DNA from: Amphritea sp.
Lineage (GTDB): Bacteria > Pseudomonadota > Gammaproteobacteria > Pseudomonadales > Balneatricaceae
Assembly (NCBI GenBank): GCA_025800245.1
Contig: JAOXSA010000391.1
Location: 1-47,955, forward strand
Direction: 5' to 3'
Length of the DNA stretch: 47,955 nt
In this document: positions 37,794 through 45,436 of the stretch, one piece after another
Numbering within the stretch: the stretch's first letter is position 1
How the letters are laid out: each line of letters begins with the position of its first letter
Position numbers and translations under genes: made by a program
The notes under the pieces: model-generated
The model's input: the letters and a program-made list of their open reading frames with translations, nothing else
What the model was told of the DNA's origin: nothing
Databases searched by the model: none

Positions 37794-38657
37794 TCACTCG
37801 ATATTCTGGATCTGCTCGCGCATCTGCTCAATCAGTACCTTCAGCTCGACCGCGCTCTGAGTGGTATCAGACACGATAGACTTGGATGACAGAGTGTTGG
37901 CTTCACGATTCAGTTCCTGCATCAGGAAGTCCAGACGACGACCGATTGGCCCTTTGGATTTCAGTACCCGCTTCACTTCCTGCACGTGGGTATTCAGGCG
38001 ATCCATCTCTTCATCCACATCGGCTTTCTGAGCCAGGATAACCATCTCCTGCTCCAGACGGCCTTCATCCAGATCTTCTTTCAGCTCGTCCAGACGGGCT
38101 TTCAGATTATCGCGCTGGGCCTGAAGGATCGCCGGCAGTTTCTCCCGAACATCGACAACAATCTCTGCAATCGCATCAAGACGCTGATCGATCAGGGCCG
38201 CCAGTTCAACGCCTTCACGGCCACGGCTTTCAATCAGCTCTTCCAGGGCACCGTGGAACAGTTCCAGCGCGGCCTTTTTCACCGCATCCATATCCAGTTT
38301 TGTGTCCTGCAGTACACCCGGCCAACGCAGTACTTCCAGCGTATCCAGCGGTTTCGATTCCGGCAGGAGTTCAGATACTTTCTGTGCTGCACCGATCAGT
38401 TCACGGGCAAAATCCTGATTAACGGTCAGCGTCTGAGACTGGGCTTCCGGTACAAAACGCAGGGTGCATTCCACCTTACCGCGGCTCAGCTTTTTACGCA
38501 GTGTTTCCCGCAGCGGACCTTCCAGATCACGCAGGCTTTCCGGCAACCGCAGATGCGGTTCCAGATAGCGATGGTTTACGGAACGTACTTCCCAGATCAG
38601 GCTGCCCCAGGGCTGTTGCAGCTCCTGACGGGCAAAAGCGGTCATACTACGTGTCAT
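37794..38657 (-). CDS. yicC: YicC family endoribonuclease-like protein
   Basis: A 287-residue cytoplasmic protein beginning MTRSMTAFARQELQQPWGSLIWEVRSVNHRYLE, the family signature. It ends with LNREANTLSSKSIVSDTTQSAVELKVLIEQMREQIQNIE, also highly conserved. YicC/YloC proteins have been reported as endoribonucleases involved in small-RNA turnover. Its normal downstream neighbour gmk lies beyond the island, so the original yicC-gmk transcript is broken. It is divergent from rph. Confidence 0.93.
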   Translation of the reverse strand: MTRSMTAFARQELQQPWGSLIWEVRSVNHRYLEPHLRLPESLRDLEGPLRETLRKKLSRGKVECTLRFVPEAQSQTLTVNQDFARELIGAAQKVSELLPESKPLDTLEVLRWPGVLQDTKLDMDAVKKAALELFHGALEELIESRGREGVELAALIDQRLDAIAEIVVDVREKLPAILQAQRDNLKARLDELKEDLDEGRLEQEMVILAQKADVDEEMDRLNTHVQEVKRVLKSKGPIGRRLDFLMQELNREANTLSSKSIVSDTTQSAVELKVLIEQMREQIQNIE

Positions 38658-38796
38658 ATCATCTGTTCTCGATTAAAATGCTGTTTTCGCACTGCCGGGA
38701 TATCCGGCAAAAGATGCAATTAGCCTTATTCTAACAGTCCTCGACCGCCACCTCTATGCGTGCCCGGTCGGGTTACCCAACAGGAATCGATAGTCC

Positions 38797-39564
38797 ATGA
38801 GCTCATCCATCTCCGATCAGTTACAAAATCTGGGCGTGACCACCCTCCGGCCGAGCAACCGCAAACCGGATGAGATGCGCGAAGTCCGCATCACCCGTAA
38901 CTACACCAAGCACGCCGAAGGTTCTGTTCTGGTTGAGTTTGGTGACACCAAAGTGATCTGCACTGCCTCTGTCGAACGTGGCGTACCCCGTTTCCTTCGC
39001 GGCAGCGGTTCCGGCTGGGTGACGGCTGAATACGGTATGCTGCCACGGGCAACCGGTAGCCGTAACGGTCGGGAAGCCGCTCGCGGTAAGCAAGGTGGCC
39101 GTACTCTGGAGATTCAGCGCCTGATCGGCCGTTCTCTGCGTGCCTGTATGGACCTGAACAAACTGGGCGAAAACACCATCACCATCGACTGTGACGTGAT
39201 TCAGGCGGACGGCGGTACCCGTACTGCTTCTATTACCGGTGCTTACGTGGCACTGGTAGATGCGATCAGCTTCCTGAAGAAAGATAAGCACGGCGCGATG
39301 AAAGGCGACCCGATCAAGTTTGGTCTGGCAGCGATCTCCGTGGGCGTTTACAAAGGCGAGCCGGTACTGGATCTGGACTACGCTGAAGACTCTGAAGCCG
39401 AAACCGATATGAACGTGATCATGACCGAGAAAGCTGGTTTCGTTGAGGTACAGGGCACTGCTGAAGGTGAGCCATACTCCCAGGAAGAGCTGAACGCGAT
39501 GCTGGAACTGGCCAAGAAAGGTATCAGCGAACTGTGTCAGATCCAGAAGGATTCACTGGTCTGA
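38797..39564 (+). CDS. rph: Ribonuclease PH
   Basis: A phosphorolytic 3'-exoribonuclease of about 255 residues that trims tRNA 3' ends. It has the family's [66 protein letters not shown] and [25 protein letters not shown]. Most RNase PH proteins begin close to the RPSNR segment; here the frame has about 17 more residues from ATG 38797. A GTG at 38836 would give the usual length but has no clear ribosome binding site, whereas CAGGA precedes the ATG. Confidence 0.94.
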   Translation: MSSSISDQLQNLGVTTLRPSNRKPDEMREVRITRNYTKHAEGSVLVEFGDTKVICTASVERGVPRFLRGSGSGWVTAEYGMLPRATGSRNGREAARGKQGGRTLEIQRLIGRSLRACMDLNKLGENTITIDCDVIQADGGTRTASITGAYVALVDAISFLKKDKHGAMKGDPIKFGLAAISVGVYKGEPVLDLDYAEDSEAETDMNVIMTEKAGFVEVQGTAEGEPYSQEELNAMLELAKKGISELCQIQKDSLV

Positions 39565-39596
39565 TGACACAATCTGGACATTAAAACTGACCCATT

Positions 39597-39624
39597 AAAA
39601 AAGGGAGCCTCGGCTCCCTTTTTT
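39597..39624. terminator. Bidirectional terminator between rph and crc
   Basis: A GGGAGCC/GGCTCCC stem is flanked by A6 and T6, so it works on both strands between two convergent genes. Confidence 0.92.
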
Positions 39625-39649
39625 AATGCTGCGCGCTCTTTAAACGCAC

Positions 39650-40417
39650 TTACAGGTCGTAATCAACAATCAGTGGCGCGTGATTCGAGAACACCTGACC
39701 GCGGTAGATAGACGCCGATTTAATGCTCTTACGCAGGTTAGCTGTGGTGATCTGGTAATCCAGGCGGGCACCTTCGTTCAGCTCTCTGGCCTTGTTATAG
39801 TCGGGCCACCAGGTGTATTGCTGATCCACATGGTTAACCTGACGGAAAGCATCCACATAGCCCATTTCGCCAACGACGTCTTCCATCCACTCACGCTCCT
39901 GAGGCAGGAAGCCGGATACTTTCTGGTTCACATACCAATTGCTCAGATCCACCGGCTTGTGAGCAATACGCAACGGGCCACAGAAGATAAACTCACGACG
40001 CTTACGCAGCGTCTTGGTGAAGTGCCCTTTCAGCAGCCCCAGATACTCATCTTTTTCCTGCTGTGCTTCTTCGCTCTTCAGCCCCGACGGTACGCTCAGG
40101 GATGCAACGCTGACATTATCAAAGTCCGCCTGAATAAAGCGGCCATTAAAGTCACACTGCTCAAAGCCCAGACCGGTCATGATTGCTTTAGGCATCACCC
40201 GGGTATAGATCGCCACACCACTGTAACCGTCTTCAAAAGCATCGAAGAAATAGGCTTCATAACCATCAGGATGGAAACGCTTATCATCCAGCTGATACTC
40301 CTTGGCACGCAGATCCTGCAGGCACACCACATCGGCGTCCTGTTGGACCATCCACTCAAAGAAACCATTGTCTGCAGCCTGTTCAATACCTTCAGTATTG
40401 AATGTGATGACGCGCAT
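39650..40417 (-). CDS. crc: Crc-like catabolite repression control protein (inactive exonuclease III fold)
   Basis: A 255-residue protein of the endonuclease/exonuclease/phosphatase fold. The catalytic residues of exonuclease III are changed: LQDLR (Asp35 where the metal-binding Glu is expected), CGPLRIAH (146-153) in place of GDFNIAP, and SNHAP (Asn245) in place of SDHAP. The same losses mark Pseudomonas Crc, which has no nuclease activity and instead helps Hfq repress translation of catabolic mRNAs. It also sits divergent to pyrE and next to rph, as crc does in Pseudomonas. An active-nuclease (xth) annotation would be misleading. Confidence 0.82.
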   Translation of the reverse strand: MRVITFNTEGIEQAADNGFFEWMVQQDADVVCLQDLRAKEYQLDDKRFHPDGYEAYFFDAFEDGYSGVAIYTRVMPKAIMTGLGFEQCDFNGRFIQADFDNVSVASLSVPSGLKSEEAQQEKDEYLGLLKGHFTKTLRKRREFIFCGPLRIAHKPVDLSNWYVNQKVSGFLPQEREWMEDVVGEMGYVDAFRQVNHVDQQYTWWPDYNKARELNEGARLDYQITTANLRKSIKSASIYRGQVFSNHAPLIVDYDL

Positions 40418-40566
40418 AGCTGAAAAACCCTGAATACGGCTGAATAATACGAATGGCGCATTGTACTGGGTTGGCGCGGAAATTTGAATCTATTTCCCCC
40501 ATAGAGGGCAGCCGCGAAACCCTGTATCATACGCGCACTTTTTGAACAGCTATGCGGAGACCACTG

Positions 40567-41208
40567 ATGCAGGATTACCAGAGAGAATTTATTGAGTTCG
40601 CCATCGACAAAGAAGTACTGCGTTTTGGTGAATTTACCCTGAAATCTGGCCGCACCAGCCCGTACTTCTTCAACGCCGGTCTGTTCAACAGCGGCGAAGC
40701 CCTCGCCCGTCTGGGTAAATGCTACGCCGCGGCAATTCAGCAGTCCGGAATTGAGTACGATGTAATGCTGGGCCCTGCATACAAAGGTATTCCGCTGGCC
40801 GCAGCAACCTGCGTGGCGCTGGCCACCGAATTCGGTCAGGACGTGCCTTACGTCTTCAACCGTAAAGAAGCCAAGAACCACGGTGAAGGCGGCAATCTGG
40901 TTGGCGCACCGCTGGAAGGCCGCGTACTGATCATCGATGACGTGATCACCGCCGGTACCGCGATTCGTGAAGTGATGGATATCATCAACCAGGCCGGCGC
41001 AACACCCGCCGGCACCCTGATCGCCCTGAACCGTCAGGAAAAAGGTAAAGGTGAGCTGTCCGCGATTCAGGAAGTAGAACGCGACTACAACATGCCGGTT
41101 GCCAGCATTGTTGCACTGGAGGATGTCCTGACCTTCCTGACCGAGAAAGGCGGAATGGACGCGCAGATCGAAGCGATTAACGCTTACCGTGCACAATACG
41201 GCATCTGA
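40567..41208 (+). CDS. pyrE: Orotate phosphoribosyltransferase
   Basis: A 213-residue enzyme of pyrimidine synthesis that joins orotate to PRPP. It has [48 protein letters not shown] (catalytic lysines and flexible loop) and the PRPP motif [13 protein letters not shown]. The ATG at 40567 is chosen over the one at 40552 because the product then matches the family start (MQDYQREF) and GGAG lies 7 bp before it. Confidence 0.95.
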   Translation: MQDYQREFIEFAIDKEVLRFGEFTLKSGRTSPYFFNAGLFNSGEALARLGKCYAAAIQQSGIEYDVMLGPAYKGIPLAAATCVALATEFGQDVPYVFNRKEAKNHGEGGNLVGAPLEGRVLIIDDVITAGTAIREVMDIINQAGATPAGTLIALNRQEKGKGELSAIQEVERDYNMPVASIVALEDVLTFLTEKGGMDAQIEAINAYRAQYGI

Positions 41209-41263
41209 TTGATCAAGAACTGATCAGCCACGCAATAATTTCGCGTCTAAGCCCGTCATTCTG

Positions 41264-41292
41264 TTGATTTTTCTAAATCAGACGTGTTTAAT
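41264..41292 (+). promoter_or_regulatory. Promoter of tRNA-Phe
   Basis: The -35 box TTGATT (41264-41269) and -10 box TTTAAT (41287-41292) are 17 bp apart, 11 bp before the tRNA. The stretch after the -10 is GC-rich (GGCGCCCG), as in stringently controlled stable-RNA promoters. Confidence 0.72.
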
Positions 41293-41303
41293 AGGCGCCC
41301 GTT

Positions 41304-41379
41304 GCCCGGATAGCTCAGTCGGTAGAGCAGAGGATTGAAAATCCTCGTGTCGGTGGTTCGATTCCGCCTCCGGGCACCA
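41304..41379 (+). tRNA. tRNA-Phe (anticodon GAA)
   Basis: A 76-nt cloverleaf. The acceptor stem GCCCGGA/TCCGGGC has discriminator A and an encoded CCA (41377-41379). The anticodon loop reads ATTGAAAAT with GAA, and the T-arm contains GGTTCGATTCC. All arms pair. It is followed directly by a terminator. Confidence 0.97.
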
Positions 41380-41387
41380 AAACTTTA

Positions 41388-41415
41388 AGCCTCGCTCTCA
41401 GCGGGGCTTTTTGTT
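41388..41415 (+). terminator. Terminator of tRNA-Phe
   Basis: An AGCC-CGC/GCG-GGCT stem with one mismatch is followed by T5GT4, 9 bp after the tRNA CCA end. Confidence 0.82.
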
Positions 41416-41835
41416 TTGTGCCGGCGGCAGGATGAGAGCCGCCGATGTGGTTCGACAAAATGTGCCCCAACGCACATTTTGCGACGAGTAAGCTCTGCTT
41501 ACGAAGCCCGCAGGGTCTTAATTTCCCCCAAGGAAATTAAGATCATTCCGCTAAATCCCCATGCCCACGACACTCAACATTCCATTCCATGCTTCACGGG
41601 GCTTTTTGTTTTGTGCCGACGGCAGGATGAGAGCCGCCGATGTGGTTCGACAAAATGTGCTCCAACGCACATTTTGCGACGAGTAAGCTATGCTTATGAA
41701 GCCCACAGGGTCTTAATTTCCCCCAAGGAAATTAAGATCATTCCGCTTACTACCCATGCCCATGGCACTCCGCAGTCCCCCATTCTTCACTGGACTTTTT
41801 GTTTATCCCGGCTGCTGGACGAGAGCCGCCGTTGC
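41402..41835. repeat. Tandem hairpin-rich repeats, about 196-bp units, after tRNA-Phe
   Basis: A unit of 196 bp starting at 41402 is repeated from 41598, and a degraded third partial copy runs from about 41794 to 41835. Each full unit holds four successive hairpins. In copy 1 these are 41422-41444 (CGGCGGC stem), 41452-41484 (CAAAATGTGC stem), 41488-41502 (GTAAGC stem) and 41517-41541 (CTTAATTTCC stem). The first copy starts within the tRNA terminator. A 143-codon frame runs through the copies but has no protein character. Confidence 0.85.
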
Positions 41836-41852
41836 TCATCACCATAAATAGC

Positions 41853-41882
41853 GGTGCGTTACGCTTCGCTAACACACCCTAC
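41853..41882 (-). repeat. GTAG-headed palindrome (REP-like)
   Basis: On the minus strand it begins GTAGGGTGTGTTAGC and folds as an imperfect hairpin (GGTG/CACC, then GTTA/TAAC). The layout is that of a solitary REP element with a GTAG head, of a different sequence family from the REPIN at 11659. Confidence 0.6.
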
Positions 41883-41925
41883 TCATTAACTTGAGTGTCT
41901 TAAACGCCTCCCCGTCCCACCACTG

Positions 41926-41942
41926 TGCACCTTCATGCTGCA
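41926..41942 (+). promoter_or_regulatory. Candidate NtrC enhancer site
   Basis: TGCACC-N5-GCTGCA differs from the NtrC consensus TGCACC-N5-GGTGCA at a single base. It lies about 100 bp upstream of the sigma-54 promoter, the normal enhancer distance. A weaker half site follows at 41945. Confidence 0.55.
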
Positions 41943-42027
41943 CCTGCACCACCAGTAACCATAAAGCATCTGTGGAAAAACACATAGAAAAAAATAAACC
42001 TATGTTTTATATACATTTACCTACGCA

Positions 42028-42043
42028 TGGCACACCTACTGCA
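42028..42043 (+). promoter_or_regulatory. Sigma-54 promoter of the transporter-kinase-cyanase locus
   Basis: TGGCACACCTACTGCA matches the -24/-12 consensus TGGCACG-N4-TTGCA, with GG at 42029-42030 and GC at 42041-42042 at the required 12-base offset. Transcription would start near 42054, just ahead of the leader hairpins. Confidence 0.7.
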
Positions 42044-42059
42044 TTGCACAATACACAGT

Positions 42060-42112
42060 AAGTCAATGGCGACTTCAGAATAAAAATAAACCGAAATACG
42101 TTTTGGACAACG
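42060..42112 (+). promoter_or_regulatory. ANTAR-type (NasT/NasR-like) two-hairpin leader
   Basis: Hairpin P1 (42060-42075) has a 5-bp stem AAGTC/GACTT and a six-base loop AATGGC with A at position 1 and G at position 4, the mark of ANTAR-protein targets. A second, weaker hairpin (42099-42112) has a CGTT/AACG stem and a six-base loop TTGGAC with G at position 4. Its 3' arm is part of the terminator's 5' arm, so forming it would block termination. This is the arrangement known for NasR/NasT control of nitrate and nitrite assimilation genes. Confidence 0.62.
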
Positions 42113-42161
42113 GCGTCCTCCCATCTCCTGCTCCGGAGACTGGGTGGATGCCGTTTTTTTT
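42110..42161 (+). terminator. Leader intrinsic terminator (attenuator) before the FNT gene
   Basis: A long stem begins ACGGC/GCCGT and continues through CCCA/TGGG and CTCC/GGAG to a 6-nt loop, with small internal defects, ending in T8 at 42154-42161. It precedes the transporter ATG by 63 bp with no gene before it, so it must act as an attenuator. Confidence 0.88.
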
Positions 42162-42224
42162 GCGTTGAATCCGGATTGATCGCCCTGGCTGAGAGACCTT
42201 TTCTTAACAATGCGAGGAAATACT

Positions 42225-43043
42225 ATGGCTTATCTGGCTCCCTCTGAGTTCGCGACCAAAATGGTCGATGCCGGTGAATCGAAGATTCACATGTCCACCC
42301 GTGATACGCTGATCCGCGCCTATATGGCCGGGGCAATTCTGGCACTAGCCGCGGTATTTGCGGTAACCGTGGCGGTACAAACCGGTGTGTTTCTGATTGG
42401 TGCGATCCTGTTCCCGGTTGGTTTCTGTATGCTATATCTGATGGGCTTTGATCTGCTGACCGGTGTATTTATGCTGACGCCGCTGGCCTGGCTGGACAAA
42501 CGCCCGGGCGTGACCCCTTCACAAATCCTGCGTAACTGGGGCCTGGTCTTTATTGGTAACTTTGCCGGCGCTTTCACCGTGGCGGTGATGATGTCTTTTG
42601 TGTTCACTATGGGCTACAACACCGACGGTGGTGCTATTGCAGAGAAGGTCTCGGCTATCGGTGAATCCCGTACTGTAGGCTATGCGGCGTATGGTGCTGA
42701 AGGCTGGATGACCATCTTTATCCGCGGCATGCTGTGTAACTGGATGGTATCCATGGGTGTTGTCGGTGCAATGATCTCAACCCACGTGAGCGGTAAGATC
42801 TTTGCGATGTGGATGCCGATCATGTTGTTCTTCTTCATGGGCTTCGAGCATTCCGTTGTAAATATGTTCCTGTTCCCGTTCAGTATGATCATGGGTGGCG
42901 ACTTCTCCGTGGCTGACTACCTGATCTGGAACGAGATCCCAACCGCGCTGGGCAACCTGGTGGGCGGTCTGGCTTTCACCGGTCTGACACTCTATACCAC
43001 CCATGTGCGTACCAAGAAGCGCGAAGCCGCTGCACTGGCTTAA
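42225..43043 (+). CDS. Formate/nitrite transporter (FNT) family channel
   Basis: A 272-residue inner-membrane protein with six predicted helices. FNT landmarks include YLAPSEFATKMVDAGESK at the start, PVGFCMLYLMGFDLLTGVFML in the first half, NWGLVFIGNFAGAF, RGMLCNWMVSMGV, and FEHSVVNMFLFPFSM in the fifth helix region. FNT channels carry small monovalent anions such as nitrite, formate or hydrosulfide. The ANTAR-type leader and sigma-54 promoter point to nitrite; the nearby cyanase leaves cyanate open. The ATG at 42225 follows GAGGAA by 5 bp. Confidence 0.9.
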   Translation: MAYLAPSEFATKMVDAGESKIHMSTRDTLIRAYMAGAILALAAVFAVTVAVQTGVFLIGAILFPVGFCMLYLMGFDLLTGVFMLTPLAWLDKRPGVTPSQILRNWGLVFIGNFAGAFTVAVMMSFVFTMGYNTDGGAIAEKVSAIGESRTVGYAAYGAEGWMTIFIRGMLCNWMVSMGVVGAMISTHVSGKIFAMWMPIMLFFFMGFEHSVVNMFLFPFSMIMGGDFSVADYLIWNEIPTALGNLVGGLAFTGLTLYTTHVRTKKREAAALA

Positions 43044-43052
43044 TCTGTGAGG

Positions 43053-43078
43053 GTGAGGCTCTGTCGTCAGAGCCTCAC
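43053..43078 (+). promoter_or_regulatory. Intergenic hairpin between the FNT gene and the phosphatase-kinase gene
   Basis: A perfect 11-bp stem (GTGAGGCTCTG/CAGAGCCTCAC) with a TCGT loop lies 9 bp after the FNT stop. There is no T-run. It may stabilise the transporter mRNA or lower downstream expression. Confidence 0.6.
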
Positions 43079-43088
43079 TCAAATACTC

Positions 43089-44840
43089 ATGCCAAATTTA
43101 CTCAAACCCGATTCAGTCAGAATCAGCCTTGGTCAGTGCACCGATAGGGGCGTTAAGCCGCATAATCAGGACTTTCACAGCAGCCGGATTCCACAGGGAA
43201 CGCCCTTATTATTAAAGGGAGCAACCTTTGCGCTGGCTGACGGTATCAGCAGCAGCCCGGTCAGCCATATCGCCAGCGAGACCGCTGTGAAAAGCTTCCT
43301 TGATGATTATTACTGCAGCTCTGATGCCTGGACGGTCAAGCATGCCGCGCAACGGGTACTGGCAGCGACCAATGGCTGGTTGCACGCCCAGGGGCAACGT
43401 AGCGAAGCCCGCTACAACGCGAATCTCGGCTATGTCTGCACCTTCAGTGCATTGATTGTGAAAGCCCGGACCGCGCACCTGGTACATATCGGTGATAGCC
43501 GGATCTATCGTCTCCGGAGTGGCTCACTGGAGCAGTTAACCAAAGACCATCGGCTATGGATCAGTCAGGAAGAAAGCTATCTGAGCAGGGCATTGGGGAT
43601 CAGTGAGGAAGTACAGGTGGATTATCAAAGCCTGCCCCTGCAAACCGATGACTGTTTTCTGCTGTGCACCGATGGCATTGCCGAATTCTGCGATACTGAT
43701 TTCCTGATTCAGGCCCTGCAACAAGGCGACCCGGATACCGCAGCAACAGCTATTTTGCAGCATGCGCTGGAACAGGGCAGCGATGACAATCTGACGCTGC
43801 AGATCGTTCGTATAGACCAGTTACCGGAACCGGAAAGTCAGACTCTGCTGCAACAGATCGGCAGCCTGCCGCTGCCTCCTCCACTAACACAGGGTGATCA
43901 ATTTGATGGCTACCGTTTACTGAGATCCCTGCATTGCAGCAGTCGCAGCCATATCTGGCAGGCCGAAGACCTGACCACGGCAGAACAGGTTATTCTGAAA
44001 ATACCTGCGACCGATCAGAGCGAAGACCCCGCCTATCTGGAGCGCTTACTGATGGAAGAGTGGGTTGCCCGCCGTATCGATAATCCCCATGTGATGAAAG
44101 CAGCGGTTTCTGAGCGCCCCCGTAATTATCTTTACACCGTGACAAAATATATCGATGGCCAGACTCTGGCACAGTGGCAACGGGACAATCCCATCCCGGA
44201 TCTGGAATCAGTGCGCCAGATTACTGAACAGATCGCCAATGGACTGCAGGCTATCCATCGGATGGAGATTCTGCATCAGGATCTGAAGCCGGACAACGTG
44301 ATGATCGACCGTCATGGCTGCGTAAGGATCATCGATTTCGGTTCTGCCAGGATCGCTGGCATTGTTGAAGCCGACGCCCGCTTGTCACAACCGGATATGC
44401 TGGGCACGGCACTGTATATGGCACCCGAATACTTTATCGGCGAGGCCATCACGCCCCGGGCCGATCTCTATTCTCTGGCTGTCATCACCTATTTCCTGCT
44501 GTCCGGACGTTACCCCTATGATACGCAGGTATCCCGGGCTCGGACCGCCAGCGCGCAGCGACGTCTGGTCTATCACCCGGTACTGGATGACGAACGGGAG
44601 ATTCCGGTATGGCTGGACGCTACTCTGAAGAAAGCCCTTAACCCCAGTCCCTGGAAACGCTATCCGGAGCTGTCGGAATTTGTCTACGACCTGCGCCATC
44701 CCGCGCAGGCATTTCTTAACCGCAGCAAACCACCACTGATTGAACGCAACCCGGTGAAGTTCTGGCAAACCACCTCTGCCATTCTCACCGTCACTGTGAT
44801 CGTTCTGCTGCATCAGTTAATCACCCTTCCCCACTCCTGA
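43089..44840 (+). CDS. PP2C phosphatase-Ser/Thr kinase fusion, membrane-anchored
   Basis: A protein of about 583 residues with opposed activities. The PP2C domain (about 10-242) has NQD (26-28), ADGIS (50-54), GDSRIY (135-140), CTDGI (193-197) and DDN (232-234), the metal-binding set. The kinase domain (about 272-540) has Lys304, catalytic loop HQDLKPDN (396-403), DFG (416-418) and APE (445-447); its glycine loop is poor. A single C-terminal membrane helix (about 561-580) anchors it facing the cytoplasm. Homologues lie beside nitrate/nitrite transport and reduction genes in pseudomonads. The GTG at 43047 would put the start before the intergenic hairpin, so ATG 43089 is preferred. Confidence 0.9.
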   Translation: MPNLLKPDSVRISLGQCTDRGVKPHNQDFHSSRIPQGTPLLLKGATFALADGISSSPVSHIASETAVKSFLDDYYCSSDAWTVKHAAQRVLAATNGWLHAQGQRSEARYNANLGYVCTFSALIVKARTAHLVHIGDSRIYRLRSGSLEQLTKDHRLWISQEESYLSRALGISEEVQVDYQSLPLQTDDCFLLCTDGIAEFCDTDFLIQALQQGDPDTAATAILQHALEQGSDDNLTLQIVRIDQLPEPESQTLLQQIGSLPLPPPLTQGDQFDGYRLLRSLHCSSRSHIWQAEDLTTAEQVILKIPATDQSEDPAYLERLLMEEWVARRIDNPHVMKAAVSERPRNYLYTVTKYIDGQTLAQWQRDNPIPDLESVRQITEQIANGLQAIHRMEILHQDLKPDNVMIDRHGCVRIIDFGSARIAGIVEADARLSQPDMLGTALYMAPEYFIGEAITPRADLYSLAVITYFLLSGRYPYDTQVSRARTASAQRRLVYHPVLDDEREIPVWLDATLKKALNPSPWKRYPELSEFVYDLRHPAQAFLNRSKPPLIERNPVKFWQTTSAILTVTVIVLLHQLITLPHS

Positions 44841-44866
44841 TTTATCAACCCTGAGAGGTACTGTTT

Positions 44867-45316
44867 ATGATCAGTAATCGAGATGATGTCACCGCAATGA
44901 TTATGGCCAGCAAGGTCAGCAAAGGTATCCAGTGGCACGAAGTTGCTTCGGCCATCGGTCTGTCAAAAGAGTGGACCACCGCTGCCGGCCTTGGGCAGAT
45001 GGCGATGACCAAAGATCAGGCGACTATTGTCGGTGAACTGTTTGATCTCAGCGATGAAGCGATCGCCTGGCTGCAGATCGCTCCGTACAAAGGCTCACTT
45101 CCCACCGCAGTACCAACCGATCCACTGATCTACCGCTGGTACGAAATCGTCAATGTCTACGGCAGCACCATTAAGGAGCTGATTCATGAAGAGTTTGGCG
45201 ATGGCATTATGAGTGCCATCGACTTTTCAATGGATATTCAGCGGGAAGAAGACCCGAAGGGCGATCGGGTCAATGTGGTGCTGTCGGGTAAGTTTTTACC
45301 GTATAAAACTTACTGA
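44867..45316 (+). CDS. cynS: Cyanase (cyanate hydratase)
   Basis: A 149-residue enzyme that converts cyanate and bicarbonate to ammonia and carbon dioxide through carbamate. The N-terminal helical domain is followed by the catalytic domain with Arg90, Glu93 (YRWYEIVNVYGSTIKELIHEEFGDG) and Ser116, which keep the spacing of E. coli Arg96, Glu99 and Ser122. It lies 26 bp after the phosphatase-kinase gene, preceded by GAGAGG. It yields ammonium and fits a nitrogen-scavenging operon. Confidence 0.96.
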   Translation: MISNRDDVTAMIMASKVSKGIQWHEVASAIGLSKEWTTAAGLGQMAMTKDQATIVGELFDLSDEAIAWLQIAPYKGSLPTAVPTDPLIYRWYEIVNVYGSTIKELIHEEFGDGIMSAIDFSMDIQREEDPKGDRVNVVLSGKFLPYKTY

Positions 45317-45332
45317 ATACAGCCGTGAACTG

Positions 45333-45436
45333 TTAAGGAACCTGCAGTGCTTATTCATCATTGCGAAATGCGCCTTGCATCTGCAGGCTTCACGACCGGC
45401 AGAGCCCTTACGGGACGTATTTTGCAGGTTCCTTAA
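45333..45436. mobile_element. 104-bp inverted-repeat element (MITE-like)
   Basis: Perfect 14-bp terminal inverted repeats, TTAAGGAACCTGCA at 45333-45346 and its complement at 45423-45436, enclose 76 bp without a gene. The right repeat contains the TAA stop codon of the hemerythrin-GGDEF gene (complement of 45433-45435). No target duplication was recognised. Confidence 0.72.

Noticed and set aside
39650..40417. Active exodeoxyribonuclease III (xthA)
   Set aside because: The key metal-binding and catalytic residues are replaced and the context matches crc, so an active nuclease is unlikely.
41304..41379. tRNA-Phe as the attachment site of the defence island
   Set aside because: The island lies over 3.5 kb away between yicC and gmk. 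No copy of the tRNA 3' end was seen at either island edge.
41416..41847. 143-codon frame with repeating CRRQDESRRCGSTKCAPTHI
   Set aside because: It lies wholly in the tandem hairpin repeats after tRNA-Phe, and its sequence is dictated by the stems. It has no ribosome binding site or protein character.
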